Positions 30,685-39,883 of a stretch of DNA of 64,000 nucleotides are shown here, one piece after another. This DNA comes from Haliea salexigens DSM 19537. GTDB taxonomy: Bacteria; Pseudomonadota; Gammaproteobacteria; Pseudomonadales; Halieaceae. Made by a program: the position numbers and the translations under genes. The first letter of the stretch is position 1; each line of letters begins with the position of its first letter. Below the pieces are notes generated by a model. That model was not told where the DNA came from and ran no database searches. It saw only the letters and a list, made by a program, of their open reading frames with translations. The DNA lies in assembly GCF_000423125.1 (NCBI RefSeq), contig NZ_AUHJ01000004.1, positions 124,001 to 188,000 of the forward strand, read 5' to 3'.

Positions 30685-32204
30685 TTCATCTGCGCCATGT
30701 CGCGGAAACGATAGAGCTCGGACAAGCGGTAGCCCGTGTATTTTCCGGTCAGCAGAATCACACCCAGGAGACTGATCAACAGCTCCGGGAAGTTGAAGGT
30801 GAGGTGTTCAACCAGAGGCACCGACATGGTGAGGTAGGCGAGTACGGCGACCAACAGGCTGCCACCCCCCTGCATCATGACTTCCCTGCCCCCCTCTTCT
30901 TCCCAGAGTATCGACATGCGCTCGATGGTCCAGGAGAGAATAATGGTGGGGAAGAAGGTGACCGTAAGCGCCTGGTCCACACCCAACTTGTAGCTGATCA
31001 GTGACAGCGCAGCCATCAGCAACACCACCACAATCACCACAGCCGAAACACGGGCCACCAGCAACAGGTTGAGATGGCTGAGCCAGGATCGAATCCACAG
31101 CCCCACACTCACCAGCAGGAGGAAGATCGCCAGACCCACCCAGAGCGTGGTCTGCAGAAAGGCGAGCGCTATCAACACCGGCATGAACGTGCCCGAGGTT
31201 TTGATGCCTACCAGCACACGCATCATCACCACCACGAAAGCAGCCACCGGCAGCAACAGAATCCCCTTGAAGATACCCTGTTGCTCAACCGGCAGGGCAT
31301 AAATGGAGAAGTCCAGCAGCGCGAACTCATCGCTGCGCTCTTCCATGCTGACCACCGTTTTCGCCGACAGGCTGTTGCGGACCAGGGCAAACTCCAGCCT
31401 GGAATCACGCCCTCCCAGCACCCGCAGGGCCGCGCCGTTGCCCTGACGCCAGACGAAAAAATCCTCGGGCAGGCCGGCCTGCCCCGTTTCCGGGTCGAAC
31501 ACCTCCCAGTCGCTGCCATCGTAAACCTGCAGCAGGGTACTCAGTGTCTGCCGACGCCGGCCGTCCTGCAGCGCGATACCGCGCACGGGATAGACGGGAA
31601 CGTCGGCATAGGCCAGCACATCGAACATCACCCGCAGGGGAGTATCGCTATAGGTGCCAAGAAGGAATTCCGCATCCTGGCTGGGCTGCGGCCTGCGCAA
31701 TTCCTGAATCATCAGTGCGGTCAGCGTCGCGGGGCTGCTGGAGCGTTCGCGCAAATCCGCCACAAAGCGCTCCATGGCGGCCTGTTGATCAGGTTCCAGC
31801 AGCGGCGGATCCGGCGTTTCGATGGGCATGTCGGGCAGCTGGGCGCGCCGCGCCCGATACACCTGCTGCTTGTAATAGAGCGTGGTCGGGTGCTCGAGTA
31901 ACTGCCGCGACCACCGCGCCACCCGGCCACCGGCTTCCTCGGAAACGGAAAAACCAAACCCGGAAGAGGCAAAATGCTCTTCCAGTGTCACCCAGCCACC
32001 GAGGCCCGAGGGCAGGGCCAGATCTACCTCGACCGGCCCGCTGGCCGGCTTGAAACTCACTTTCGTCTCGATGGTCCACACTTCACGGGATTCGCCCGGC
32101 CACAGCGGCAGATCCAGCCCGACCACCTTGTAGGCCGCGACCGCAATACCGAACAGGATCAGTGCGCCGGCAACGATGCCGACTTTGGCGCGGGATGCAA
32201 TCAT
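30681..32204 (-). CDS. Inactive transglutaminase-like protein fused to seven transmembrane helices
   Basis: 507 residues. An N-terminal signal-anchor (about 8-28) is followed by a periplasmic region with a transglutaminase-like fold (about 170-245). The usual catalytic Cys is absent: the helix reads MFDVLAYADVPVYPVRG, and DGSDWEVFDPETG lacks the His. The C-terminal half (about 290-495) has seven hydrophobic helices. This matches the known family of inactive transglutaminases with 7TM domains. Overlaps with both neighbours by 4 bp show a coupled three-gene operon. Confidence 0.85.
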   Translation of the reverse strand: MIASRAKVGIVAGALILFGIAVAAYKVVGLDLPLWPGESREVWTIETKVSFKPASGPVEVDLALPSGLGGWVTLEEHFASSGFGFSVSEEAGGRVARWSRQLLEHPTTLYYKQQVYRARRAQLPDMPIETPDPPLLEPDQQAAMERFVADLRERSSSPATLTALMIQELRRPQPSQDAEFLLGTYSDTPLRVMFDVLAYADVPVYPVRGIALQDGRRRQTLSTLLQVYDGSDWEVFDPETGQAGLPEDFFVWRQGNGAALRVLGGRDSRLEFALVRNSLSAKTVVSMEERSDEFALLDFSIYALPVEQQGIFKGILLLPVAAFVVVMMRVLVGIKTSGTFMPVLIALAFLQTTLWVGLAIFLLLVSVGLWIRSWLSHLNLLLVARVSAVVIVVVLLMAALSLISYKLGVDQALTVTFFPTIILSWTIERMSILWEEEGGREVMMQGGGSLLVAVLAYLTMSVPLVEHLTFNFPELLISLLGVILLTGKYTGYRLSELYRFRDMAQMK

Positions 32205-32857
32205 GGGGCCGCCGGATGCTCGAGAGTGTGGCGCCGGCTGACGTCGACAATGGCCACGTCAGTCAGCAGGTTGCGCCCTATCACCAACGGATAGGGCATA
32301 TCGGTGTTTTCAGACAGGCTGACCTCTACCCGGGTGCGGTTGTCGCCCAGGGTCAGCCACATGGTGACGACGTAATTGCGCGCGCTCCCGCCGTGCGCGT
32401 CAACCACCGAAGCACGGCGCAGGAGTGGTGCCTCCAGCGCATGTTGTTCATCGCTGGCCGGGTCGACCAGCACATAGCTGACGAACCGCTTGCCGTCTTT
32501 TTCCAGCAGCCGCACATCGCGCGCAGCAATCGTGGTGTGCTCGCTCGCCGTATCCACGACGGCTTCCAGCGTCAGGCCCGAGGGTTCCACGCGGATGAAC
32601 TCCAGCACACCAATGATAGGCAGCTCAAGTTCCCCGGCGGTTTCCGGCCGCACAGGCACCGCCATCGGTGCTGCGGGGCGCAGCACGATTTTCTCCAGCA
32701 CCCGGGGCTCCGGACACTCCTGCAGCGGACACACCGGACATTCCACCACCGGCACCTCGGGGCAGGCGACCGCCTCCGGAGCCTGTTCGGGCAAACTCTG
32801 GCAACCCGCCAACACCACGCACAGCGCAAGCGCTGTTCCTGTGAATCGCAAAACCAT
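32201..32857 (-). CDS. Retropepsin-like lipoprotein (RimB/putative zinc protease family)
   Basis: 218 residues, first gene of the module. A lipoprotein signal (CVVLAGC, cysteine about residue 19) is followed by a Cys/Pro-rich segment (about 32-49, five cysteines), then an aspartic-protease-like domain with EAVVDTASEHTTI as the active-site strand and YPLVIGRNLL near the C-terminus. The Asp-Thr is kept but the third residue is Ala, not Gly, as is common in this family. It was named a zinc protease but looks like a retropepsin. Lipidation would place it at the membrane beside the 7TM partner. Confidence 0.8.
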   Translation of the reverse strand: MVLRFTGTALALCVVLAGCQSLPEQAPEAVACPEVPVVECPVCPLQECPEPRVLEKIVLRPAAPMAVPVRPETAGELELPIIGVLEFIRVEPSGLTLEAVVDTASEHTTIAARDVRLLEKDGKRFVSYVLVDPASDEQHALEAPLLRRASVVDAHGGSARNYVVTMWLTLGDNRTRVEVSLSENTDMPYPLVIGRNLLTDVAIVDVSRRHTLEHPAAP

Positions 32858-33066
32858 GAAAACCCCTTATCGCAGCCGCCACCAAGGCGACCTTTAAACA
32901 CAGTATACTGCACCCGCTCTCGGCAAAGCACCTGCGTGAAAAGCGCAGTTTTTACATCACGGCAACGCGCTCGCTACCTCTTGATCTTGCCGCGGCTTGC
33001 CCCTACTGTGCGCCGACCGGGCCCGCTGAACGTGTTTGGCTCACATGTCACTACGAGGTTGTTGCC

Positions 33067-33528
33067 ATGCTCACCTGGAATGAAATCTGTCGCCTCGCCA
33101 ACGAAGGCAATCCCGAACCTGATACAAGGCTGCAACGCAGCAATGAGGAGTGGGCCGCCCTGCTCACGCCGGAACAGTACCACGTCACCCGCCAGGCCGG
33201 CACGGAGCGTGCGTTCAGTAACGAGATGTGCTCACGCTTTGAGCCCGGCGACTACGCCTGCGTCTGCTGCGGCACACTGCTGTTCGACAGCGAGCAGAAG
33301 TTTGAGTCGGGCAGCGGCTGGCCCTCTTTTACACAGCCGGTAAAAGCCAACGTAATTGCCTACCACAACGATCACGGCTTCGGGCGCACACGCATCGAGA
33401 CCACCTGCAACACCTGTGACGCACACCTCGGGCACGTATTCCCGGACGGACCGCCCCCAAGTGGCCTGCGCTACTGCATGAACGCGGTCGCGCTGCGCAA
33501 ACTCGCGGACGCCGAGGATGCGCAATGA
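33067..33528 (+). CDS. msrB: Peptide-methionine (R)-S-oxide reductase
   Basis: Repairs Met-R-sulfoxide in proteins. The 153 residues have the zinc cysteines (C65/C68 in CVCC and C114/C117 in CNTC), the GSGWPSF substrate-binding motif, HLGHVF, and the catalytic C137 in RYCMN. No signal peptide, so cytoplasmic. It heads a run of three genes with 4-bp overlaps (msrB, lipoprotein, thioesterase). Confidence 0.95.
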   Translation: MLTWNEICRLANEGNPEPDTRLQRSNEEWAALLTPEQYHVTRQAGTERAFSNEMCSRFEPGDYACVCCGTLLFDSEQKFESGSGWPSFTQPVKANVIAYHNDHGFGRTRIETTCNTCDAHLGHVFPDGPPPSGLRYCMNAVALRKLADAEDAQ

Positions 33529-34214
33529 AACAGCTGCTCCTCATTCTCGGCCTCGCCGGGCTGACCGCATGTACCAACCAGGCCCAGCGAGCGCAGGAAG
33601 CCGTGACAACGGCCCTGCCCGCAGTGGAGACCATTGAATTCCGGGAGCTGGCCAACTACCCCGGCAAGGTGGTGTGCGGCGACTATCGCTCCATCCAGCG
33701 CTATGGCGACAGCCCGGGGTTCAAGCCGTTCATTTTCCGCGCCGGCCGGGCGGATGTGTTACCCACTGCCGAAGACATCCGGGTGTTCTGCTCGGAACAA
33801 CCGCAGGCGGTGCTGTATGCAATGACCGGCATCCAGACCTCCCCTACCCCGAGCGCAGAGCTGCACAAGGTTGCGGATGACCTCACCCGCCTGCAAGCGG
33901 CACTGGACGCGTACTACGAAGACATGGCGAATTTCCCGCAAAGCGAACCCGGCCTTGAGAGCCTGGTACGCCCCATTGGCAGCATGCGTCGTGCCGGTCG
34001 CTTCAGGGACGGCGGCTATATTGAAGTGATTCCGCAAGACCCGTGGCAGCGCCCCTACCGCTACGCCGCGCCGGACTTTGCAGGCTCGCGCCAACCGCCT
34101 TCACTGCTGACCCTCGGCGCTGACAATGCCCCGGGCGGCGTGGACGAAAACGCGGACATTTCCCTCAATGAACTGCATTACCTGCAACACGCCCTGGAGC
34201 TTGCGCAGCCGTGA
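33525..34214 (+). CDS. Lipoprotein carrying a GspG-like pseudopilin domain
   Basis: 229 residues. A lipoprotein signal ends at LTACT (Cys about residue 17). The C-terminal 100 residues resemble the globular part of the type II secretion pseudopilin GspG: LQAALDAYYEDMANFPQSEPGLESLV, GGYIEVIPQDPWQRPYRY, LLTLGADNAPGGVDENADI, including the calcium-loop style GADxxPGG. The pilin N-terminal helix and prepilin peptidase site are absent. No other secretion genes are in the window. The function is unknown; an outer-membrane-anchored pseudopilin fold is inferred. Confidence 0.7.
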   Translation: MKQLLLILGLAGLTACTNQAQRAQEAVTTALPAVETIEFRELANYPGKVVCGDYRSIQRYGDSPGFKPFIFRAGRADVLPTAEDIRVFCSEQPQAVLYAMTGIQTSPTPSAELHKVADDLTRLQAALDAYYEDMANFPQSEPGLESLVRPIGSMRRAGRFRDGGYIEVIPQDPWQRPYRYAAPDFAGSRQPPSLLTLGADNAPGGVDENADISLNELHYLQHALELAQP

Positions 34215-34666
34215 GCCCAGCCAAACCAGCCTACAGCGGGGACATGGTGGTGCGTTTCAGCGACACCGACGCCCAGGGACATCTCTACTTTGCCAACTAC
34301 CTGGTTTACGCCGATGAAGTCGCCGGCTTTTACATGGAAGAACTGGGCCTGGGCGCGATGAACCCGCAAACAGCACCCTGCTTCATCTTCACCGTGAACA
34401 TCAACTGCGACTACCTGGGTGAATGCCGGGCCTACGAAACCGTCACCGTGGAGCTTGGCTACACCCGCCTCGGCCGCAGCAGTGCCGAGCTCGCCTTCAA
34501 CCTGCAGGAGAAAGACAGTGGCCGCCCCCTTGCCCGCGGCAGCCTCACCCAGGTGTTCACCGACAAACAGAGCCGCAAGGCGATAAGCATTCCCGCCCAC
34601 TTCCGCGCTGCCATCCTGGCGCGCCAGCCCGAACTCAACACCGAACAGCGCGGTCAAAGCAGTTGA
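34211..34666 (+). CDS. Acyl-CoA thioesterase (hotdog fold, 4-hydroxybenzoyl-CoA thioesterase type)
   Basis: 151 residues with the hotdog active-site segment VRFSDTDAQGHLYFANYLVYADE near the N-terminus (catalytic Asp in DTDAQGH) and VTVELGYTRLGRSS later. It cleaves acyl-CoA thioesters; the chain length is not readable. It starts with GTG overlapping the previous stop (GTGA), so it is translated with its neighbours. Confidence 0.85.
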   Translation: MSPAKPAYSGDMVVRFSDTDAQGHLYFANYLVYADEVAGFYMEELGLGAMNPQTAPCFIFTVNINCDYLGECRAYETVTVELGYTRLGRSSAELAFNLQEKDSGRPLARGSLTQVFTDKQSRKAISIPAHFRAAILARQPELNTEQRGQSS

Positions 34667-34751
34667 CCACAGCAGCACCCTGCGCAACTATTCAGCTGTT
34701 GGCGCAAACCGCGATTCCGCGCGTCAGGGCGTCCTAGCAGGAAAGCGGCTC

Positions 34752-36176
34752 ATGCCCCAGCGGCCTGACTATAAAACAGCGCTTGCGGTGATACGCGAGC
34801 AGGTACAAGGCAAGGAGTTCGAGCGCAGCTTGCGTGAATCCACGCTGCTGCTCGAACAGAACAGCAACATGGCGGAGCTGTGGAGCCTGCAGGGGCAATC
34901 GCTGCAGGGTCTGGGGCGCCTGGCAGAGGCCGAAGCCAGCTATCGCAACGGCTTGGGCGCTTGTCGTGACGCACCCCGCCTGCTGGTGCAACTCGGCCAC
35001 CTGTTAAGCCGACAGAACCGCGGGGACGAAGCCTGCGACTGTTTCAGCAGGGCAATGGCGGCGGACGCCAGCCTCACCGATGCCTACCGCGGCCTGTTGA
35101 ATTTCCGTGAGATTCCCCTCGACAGCCCGGAAGTGGCAACCCTGCTGAAACTTGCCCTGGATACCGAGCGCAGCCATTCAGCCCGTGCCCGGGCGCTGTT
35201 CCTACTCGGACAAATCTACACGGAATCCGGTCTCGACAACCCTGGCTTCGCCTTCTACGAGCAGGCCAACCGCTTTGCCGCAAAGGACATCGCGGGAAAC
35301 CGCGAGTACCAGGTCTCCCCCAGCGCCGCCGTCATGGATCGGCAGTTCTTTCAACGCCACCCGCGCAAACACCCGGCGCCTGCCTGCCCACTGCTGGTGG
35401 TAGCCGGCTTGCCCCGCTCTGGCAAAAGCCTGGTTGAAACACTGTTGGCGCAACACCCCGGAGTGGCGGCAGGGGGTGAACTGGCGCTGGCGCGCAAACT
35501 GGCCGCCAACCTCCCGACGCGGGAGAACGTCCAGGCCCAGGCAGCCAGGCTGGCAGCGGAACCGGGTTCGCCCCTGGTGGCACTGTGTCCGCCGCTTGCA
35601 GGGCGTGACGTACGCTACCTCGTGGACACGTCGCCCGCAAACCTCAGCCGTCTCGGCTGGCTGGGCCTGTTGCACCCGGACATACCAGTGGTCCTGTGTC
35701 GCCGGGCACCGCTGGACCTCGGGCTCGCGCTGTTTTTCAAGAACTTTCGCAGCGGGCACCGTTACAGTTACCAACTGGCCACTATTGGCCGGGCAATTGC
35801 CCTGGCCGAGAAGCTCATCGCCCACTGGCGGGCGGCCCTGCCCAACCCCCTGCTTGAGATCCGGTACGAAACACTGGTGAGCGAGCCGGCTGCGGTGCGC
35901 GACCAGCTGATGTCCCTGCTCGCACTCGACGCTGCGCGTCGGCCCGCGCCGAATGGCTCCGGCCCGGGGCAGAACTGGCGCGTGTTTCCCAGCCGGTCCC
36001 TGGATGCCGTTGGCGAGATCAGTCCGGCACTGGTGGGGTTTGCGAAACGCTTTCGCCACCAACTGGCGCCGCTTGAGCGTGCCTACGAGGATGAGCTCGC
36101 GCGGCCCCGCCTGAGCAGCCCACCGGAGTCAGGCGGTTACCGGGAGCGACGGCGCAAGCGCCCTACAGCACGGTAA
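34752..36176 (+). CDS. Tetratricopeptide-repeat sulfotransferase-family protein
   Basis: 474 residues. The first 180 residues hold TPR-like helical pairs (for example AELWSLQGQSLQGLGRLAEAEASYRNGL). The second half is a sulfotransferase domain: the PAPS phosphate-binding loop LVVAGLPRSGKSLVETLLAQHP at about 210-232, then RYLVDTSPAN and a C-terminal IRYETLVSEPAAVRDQL segment. Bacterial TPR-sulfotransferases are common in marine Proteobacteria, acceptor unknown. It starts 85 bp after the thioesterase. Confidence 0.85.
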   Translation: MPQRPDYKTALAVIREQVQGKEFERSLRESTLLLEQNSNMAELWSLQGQSLQGLGRLAEAEASYRNGLGACRDAPRLLVQLGHLLSRQNRGDEACDCFSRAMAADASLTDAYRGLLNFREIPLDSPEVATLLKLALDTERSHSARARALFLLGQIYTESGLDNPGFAFYEQANRFAAKDIAGNREYQVSPSAAVMDRQFFQRHPRKHPAPACPLLVVAGLPRSGKSLVETLLAQHPGVAAGGELALARKLAANLPTRENVQAQAARLAAEPGSPLVALCPPLAGRDVRYLVDTSPANLSRLGWLGLLHPDIPVVLCRRAPLDLGLALFFKNFRSGHRYSYQLATIGRAIALAEKLIAHWRAALPNPLLEIRYETLVSEPAAVRDQLMSLLALDAARRPAPNGSGPGQNWRVFPSRSLDAVGEISPALVGFAKRFRHQLAPLERAYEDELARPRLSSPPESGGYRERRRKRPTAR

Positions 36177-36213
36177 ACGCGCTGGCGGCCTGCCGTGCGT
36201 TGCACCGACCGCA

Positions 36214-36238
36214 ATAGTCGACTAAAATACTCGGGTAT
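36214..36238 (+). promoter_or_regulatory. Candidate IscR-type (type 1) site before the suf operon
   Basis: 25-bp near-palindrome with half-sites ATAGTCGACT and, on the other strand, ATACCCGAGT around an A/T centre. This is the layout and base content of IscR type 1 sites of gammaproteobacteria. It lies 105-129 bp before sufB, so the operon is probably controlled by Fe-S status. No iscR-like gene is in the window. Confidence 0.65.
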
Positions 36239-36342
36239 TCATCGGCACCCCATCGCGCTTGTCGCCATTCGGGTGCAGCGCGTGCGAAAATGCACTGAAT
36301 CACCGTTACCGTCGTCTCGCCCGTCAGCACAGGTCACTGATT

Positions 36343-37782
36343 ATGTCGCAGGAACACATCGAACACGCCATACGCAAGGAGTACGCTGCGGGCTTCACCA
36401 CGAATATTGAGTCCGACACCCTGCCACCGGGCCTGAATGAAGACACCATCAGGTTCATTTCCGGCCGCAAGAACGAGCCCGAGTGGCTGCTCGAATGGCG
36501 TCTGGAGGCCTACCGCGACTGGCTGAAGATGGCTGAGCCGGAATGGGCGCATGTGCAGTACCCGGCGGTCAAATTCAACGAAATCTCCTATTTCTCCTCG
36601 CCCAAGGCGATGAAGGACCGGCCCCAGAGCCTCGATGAAGTCGACCCGGAGCTGATCGAAACCTACAACAAGCTCGGCATCCCCCTGCATGAGCAGGCCG
36701 CGCTCGCGGGCGTTGCCGTCGATGCCGTGTTCGACTCAGTGTCCGTCACCACCACGTTCCGCGAGAAGCTCTGGGAAGCCGGCGTGATCTTCTGCTCGAT
36801 TTCAGAGGCGGTGCACGATTACCCCGAGCTGATCAAGAAATACCTGGGCAGTGTGGTGCCGCGCAAAGACAACTTCTACGCCGCTCTCAACAGCGCGGTG
36901 TTCAGCGACGGTTCCTTTGTCTACATCCCGAAGGGGGTGCGCTGCCCCATGGAGCTGTCCACCTACTTTCGCATCAATGAAGCCAACACCGGCCAGTTTG
37001 AGCGCACGCTGATCGTCGCCGACGAAGGCAGCCACGTCAGCTACCTTGAGGGCTGTACGGCCCCCATGCGCGACGAGAACCAGCTGCACGCGGCGGTGGT
37101 TGAACTGGTGGCACTCGACGGTGCCGAAATCAAGTACTCCACCGTGCAGAACTGGTACCCCGGAGACGCCGAAGGCAAAGGCGGCATCTACAACTTCGTC
37201 ACCAAGCGCGGCGTGGCGCACCGCGACGCCAAGATCTCCTGGACCCAGGTGGAAACCGGCTCGGCCATCACCTGGAAGTACCCCAGCTGCATACTGCGTG
37301 GCGACAACAGCATCGGGGAGTTCTACTCGGTAGCGCTGACCAACAACGCGCAGCAGGCGGATACCGGCACGAAGATGATCCACCTGGGCAAGAACACTCG
37401 CTCGACCATCATTTCCAAGGGGATTTCCGCGGGTAAGAGTTCCAACGCCTACCGCGGGCTGGTGCGCATGAGCCCGCGCGCAGAGGGCGCACGCAACTAC
37501 ACCCAGTGCGACTCCCTGCTGATTGGTGACCGCTGCGCTGCGCACACATTCCCGTATATCGAAAGCCGCAATCCTTCGGCTGTTGTGGAACACGAAGCCA
37601 CGACCTCCAAGGTCAGCGACGATCAGCTGTACCTGTGCCAACAACGCGGGCTGGATGCCGAGAAAGCGGTGTCCATGATCGTCAACGGCTTCTGCAAGGA
37701 AGTCTTCAGGGAGCTGCCCATGGAATTTGCCATGGAAGCGGGCAAATTGCTGGAAGTGAGCCTCGAAGGTTCTGTCGGCTAA
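36343..37782 (+). CDS. sufB: Fe-S cluster assembly scaffold SufB
   Basis: Core of the SufBCD scaffold where nascent Fe-S clusters form. The 479 residues match SufB. Motifs include [66 protein letters not shown] and QCDSLLIG. The ATG at 36343 begins [14 protein letters not shown], the normal SufB N-terminus; an upstream in-frame ATG at 36259 is rejected. First gene of sufBCDSATE. Confidence 0.96.
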   Translation: MSQEHIEHAIRKEYAAGFTTNIESDTLPPGLNEDTIRFISGRKNEPEWLLEWRLEAYRDWLKMAEPEWAHVQYPAVKFNEISYFSSPKAMKDRPQSLDEVDPELIETYNKLGIPLHEQAALAGVAVDAVFDSVSVTTTFREKLWEAGVIFCSISEAVHDYPELIKKYLGSVVPRKDNFYAALNSAVFSDGSFVYIPKGVRCPMELSTYFRINEANTGQFERTLIVADEGSHVSYLEGCTAPMRDENQLHAAVVELVALDGAEIKYSTVQNWYPGDAEGKGGIYNFVTKRGVAHRDAKISWTQVETGSAITWKYPSCILRGDNSIGEFYSVALTNNAQQADTGTKMIHLGKNTRSTIISKGISAGKSSNAYRGLVRMSPRAEGARNYTQCDSLLIGDRCAAHTFPYIESRNPSAVVEHEATTSKVSDDQLYLCQQRGLDAEKAVSMIVNGFCKEVFRELPMEFAMEAGKLLEVSLEGSVG

Positions 37783-37832
37783 GGCAAACACTAGCGTGCG
37801 GCCCTGCGGTCGCACTTCGGAGCAAGAGAACC

Positions 37833-38579
37833 ATGTTGAAGATCGACAACCTGCACGCCAGCGTGGAGAACAAGGCTATCCTCAAGGGCCTGGACCTCAC
37901 GGTCGGCCCCGGTGAGGTACACGCTATCATGGGGCCCAACGGCTCGGGCAAAAGCACACTCGGGCACGTACTCGCCGGGCGACCCGGCTATTCCGTGACG
38001 GCAGGCAGCGCACAGTTGCTGGGGCAGGACCTGCTGACACTGGACACGGAGGAGCGTGCGCACCTGGGCTTGTTTCTCGCCTACCAGTACCCGGTGGAAA
38101 TTCCCGGCGTCAGCAACATGGAGTTCCTCAAGGCCTCCGTCGACGCCGTGCGTGAACACCGCAACGAAGCCGCGCTGGACAGCGTGACCTTCATGAAACA
38201 GGCCCGCGAAGCCTGCAAGGCGGTAGACCTCGACGCCGCATTTCTCAAGCGCGGTGTCAATGAAGGGTTCTCCGGTGGCGAGAAAAAGCGCAACGAGTTG
38301 ATGCAGATGATGCTGCTTGCACCCAAGCTTTGCATCATGGATGAAACCGACAGCGGGCTGGATATCGACGCGCTGCAGGTTGTCGCCAACGGCATCAACG
38401 CCATGCGCAGCGGCGAGCGTAGCTTTATCCTGGTGACTCACTACCAGCGCCTGCTCAATTTCATCAAACCGGACCGGGTGCATGTCCTGTCCGGCGGTCG
38501 CATCGTGAAGTCCGGTGACCACTCGCTGGCACTGGAGCTTGAAGAACGCGGCTATGCCTGGTTGGAGGACGTAGCCTGA
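37833..38579 (+). CDS. sufC: Fe-S cluster assembly ATPase SufC
   Basis: ABC-type ATPase that drives conformational change of SufB-SufD. 248 residues with Walker A GPNGSGKST, SufC-type signature GFSGGEKKRNELMQMM, Walker B LCIMDETDSGLD and the switch histidine in ILVTHY. The ATG at 37833 gives the standard MLKIDNLHA start. The stop codon overlaps the sufD start by 1 bp. Confidence 0.97.
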   Translation: MLKIDNLHASVENKAILKGLDLTVGPGEVHAIMGPNGSGKSTLGHVLAGRPGYSVTAGSAQLLGQDLLTLDTEERAHLGLFLAYQYPVEIPGVSNMEFLKASVDAVREHRNEAALDSVTFMKQAREACKAVDLDAAFLKRGVNEGFSGGEKKRNELMQMMLLAPKLCIMDETDSGLDIDALQVVANGINAMRSGERSFILVTHYQRLLNFIKPDRVHVLSGGRIVKSGDHSLALELEERGYAWLEDVA

Positions 38580-39883
38580 TGAGTGACTTCATGCAGCAGG
38601 CGCTGGCGGCCGCCGCGCGCACCGCGCCGGCCTGGCTGGAGCCCGTTCAGGCCCGCGGCCGCGACGCATGGTCCAAAACGGCACTGCCCACGCGCAAAAC
38701 CGAGGCCTGGAAATACACCAGTCTGCAACCCCTGCAGCAAACGTTCAGCGCACCGGCTACTGAATCCGCGCGCTCACCGCTTGACGACATCCCGCTGCCT
38801 GCGCTGGACGGCCCAACGCTGGTATTCGCCGACGGCCACTACCGCGCCGAGCTGTCTCACGGTGAACTTCCCGCCGGCTTGAACCTGGTGCGCTTCGCCG
38901 ATGCAAACAGCGAGCAGGCAGCGCGCATTGCGGCCGCTCTGGGCAGTGCCCTGCAGCCTGGCCGCCATGTTTTCGCGCCCCTGAATGACGCCACGCTCGC
39001 CGACGGTGTGTTCTTGGAGGTCGCGGCCAACGCCCATATTGATACGCCGGTGCACATTGCCTGGCTAACCACCGGGCAGAATGAATCGATCAGCATCACC
39101 CAGCGCCTGCTGGTGTGTCTCGCCGAGAACAGCAGCGCCACGCTGGTTGAGTCTTTCGCCAACACGGCGACCGGAGGCACGGCATTCACCAACGGTATTA
39201 CCGAATTGCTGCTGGCCCGCGGCGCGCAGCTGAACCACTACCGCCTGCACCTGGAGCAGGGTGACGCGGTGCATATTGGCGGCGTACATGCACGGCAGGA
39301 AGCAGACAGCCTGCTGAACGGCTTTCACCTCGCCCTGGGCAGCGCGCTGAAACGTATTGATCTGGTAGTGGACCACCAGGGCAGCGGCGCCCATTGCGCA
39401 CTGGACGGCCTGTACCTGCCCCGCGGCACCGAAACCGTGGACTACCACACCTGCATTGAACATGCTGTCCCGCACTGCACCAGCCAGGAGCGCTTCCGCG
39501 GCATCATCGCCGATGAAGCCACTGCGGTTTTCAACGGGCGGATTCATATCCACCCGCAGGCACAGAAAACCCGCGCGGAGCTGAGCAACAAGAACCTGCT
39601 GACCAGCAACAAGGCGGAAATCAACACCAAGCCGGAGCTGGAAATCTACGCCGATGACGTGCAGTGTGCCCACGGAGCGACCGTTGCCCAGCTGGACCCG
39701 CTTGCCCTGCACTACCTGCGCACCCGCGGTGTGCCGCGCGAAGAGGCTGAAGTGATGCTGAGCTACGGCTTTATCAACGAACTGGTGGAGGCTATCGCGC
39801 AACCGGCCGTGCAGGCGTTTCTCAAGCCCCTCCTGGCCAGGCGTTTCGCGCGCGATGCACGCCTGACGAGGCATATCCTGTGA
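38579..39883 (+). CDS. sufD: Fe-S cluster assembly protein SufD
   Basis: Partner of SufB, 434 residues. It has the TRKTEAWKYTSLQPL N-terminal block and the C-terminal HGATVAQLDPLALHYLRTRGVPREEAEVMLSYGF with the conserved histidine after the CAHGAT cysteine. The start overlaps sufC by 1 bp and the end overlaps sufS (GTGA). Confidence 0.95.
   Translation: MSDFMQQALAAAARTAPAWLEPVQARGRDAWSKTALPTRKTEAWKYTSLQPLQQTFSAPATESARSPLDDIPLPALDGPTLVFADGHYRAELSHGELPAGLNLVRFADANSEQAARIAAALGSALQPGRHVFAPLNDATLADGVFLEVAANAHIDTPVHIAWLTTGQNESISITQRLLVCLAENSSATLVESFANTATGGTAFTNGITELLLARGAQLNHYRLHLEQGDAVHIGGVHARQEADSLLNGFHLALGSALKRIDLVVDHQGSGAHCALDGLYLPRGTETVDYHTCIEHAVPHCTSQERFRGIIADEATAVFNGRIHIHPQAQKTRAELSNKNLLTSNKAEINTKPELEIYADDVQCAHGATVAQLDPLALHYLRTRGVPREEAEVMLSYGFINELVEAIAQPAVQAFLKPLLARRFARDARLTRHIL

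Noticed and set aside
36259..36342. Upstream in-frame start of sufB
   Set aside because: The extra 28 residues are not SufB-like; the ATG at 36343 gives the normal N-terminus.
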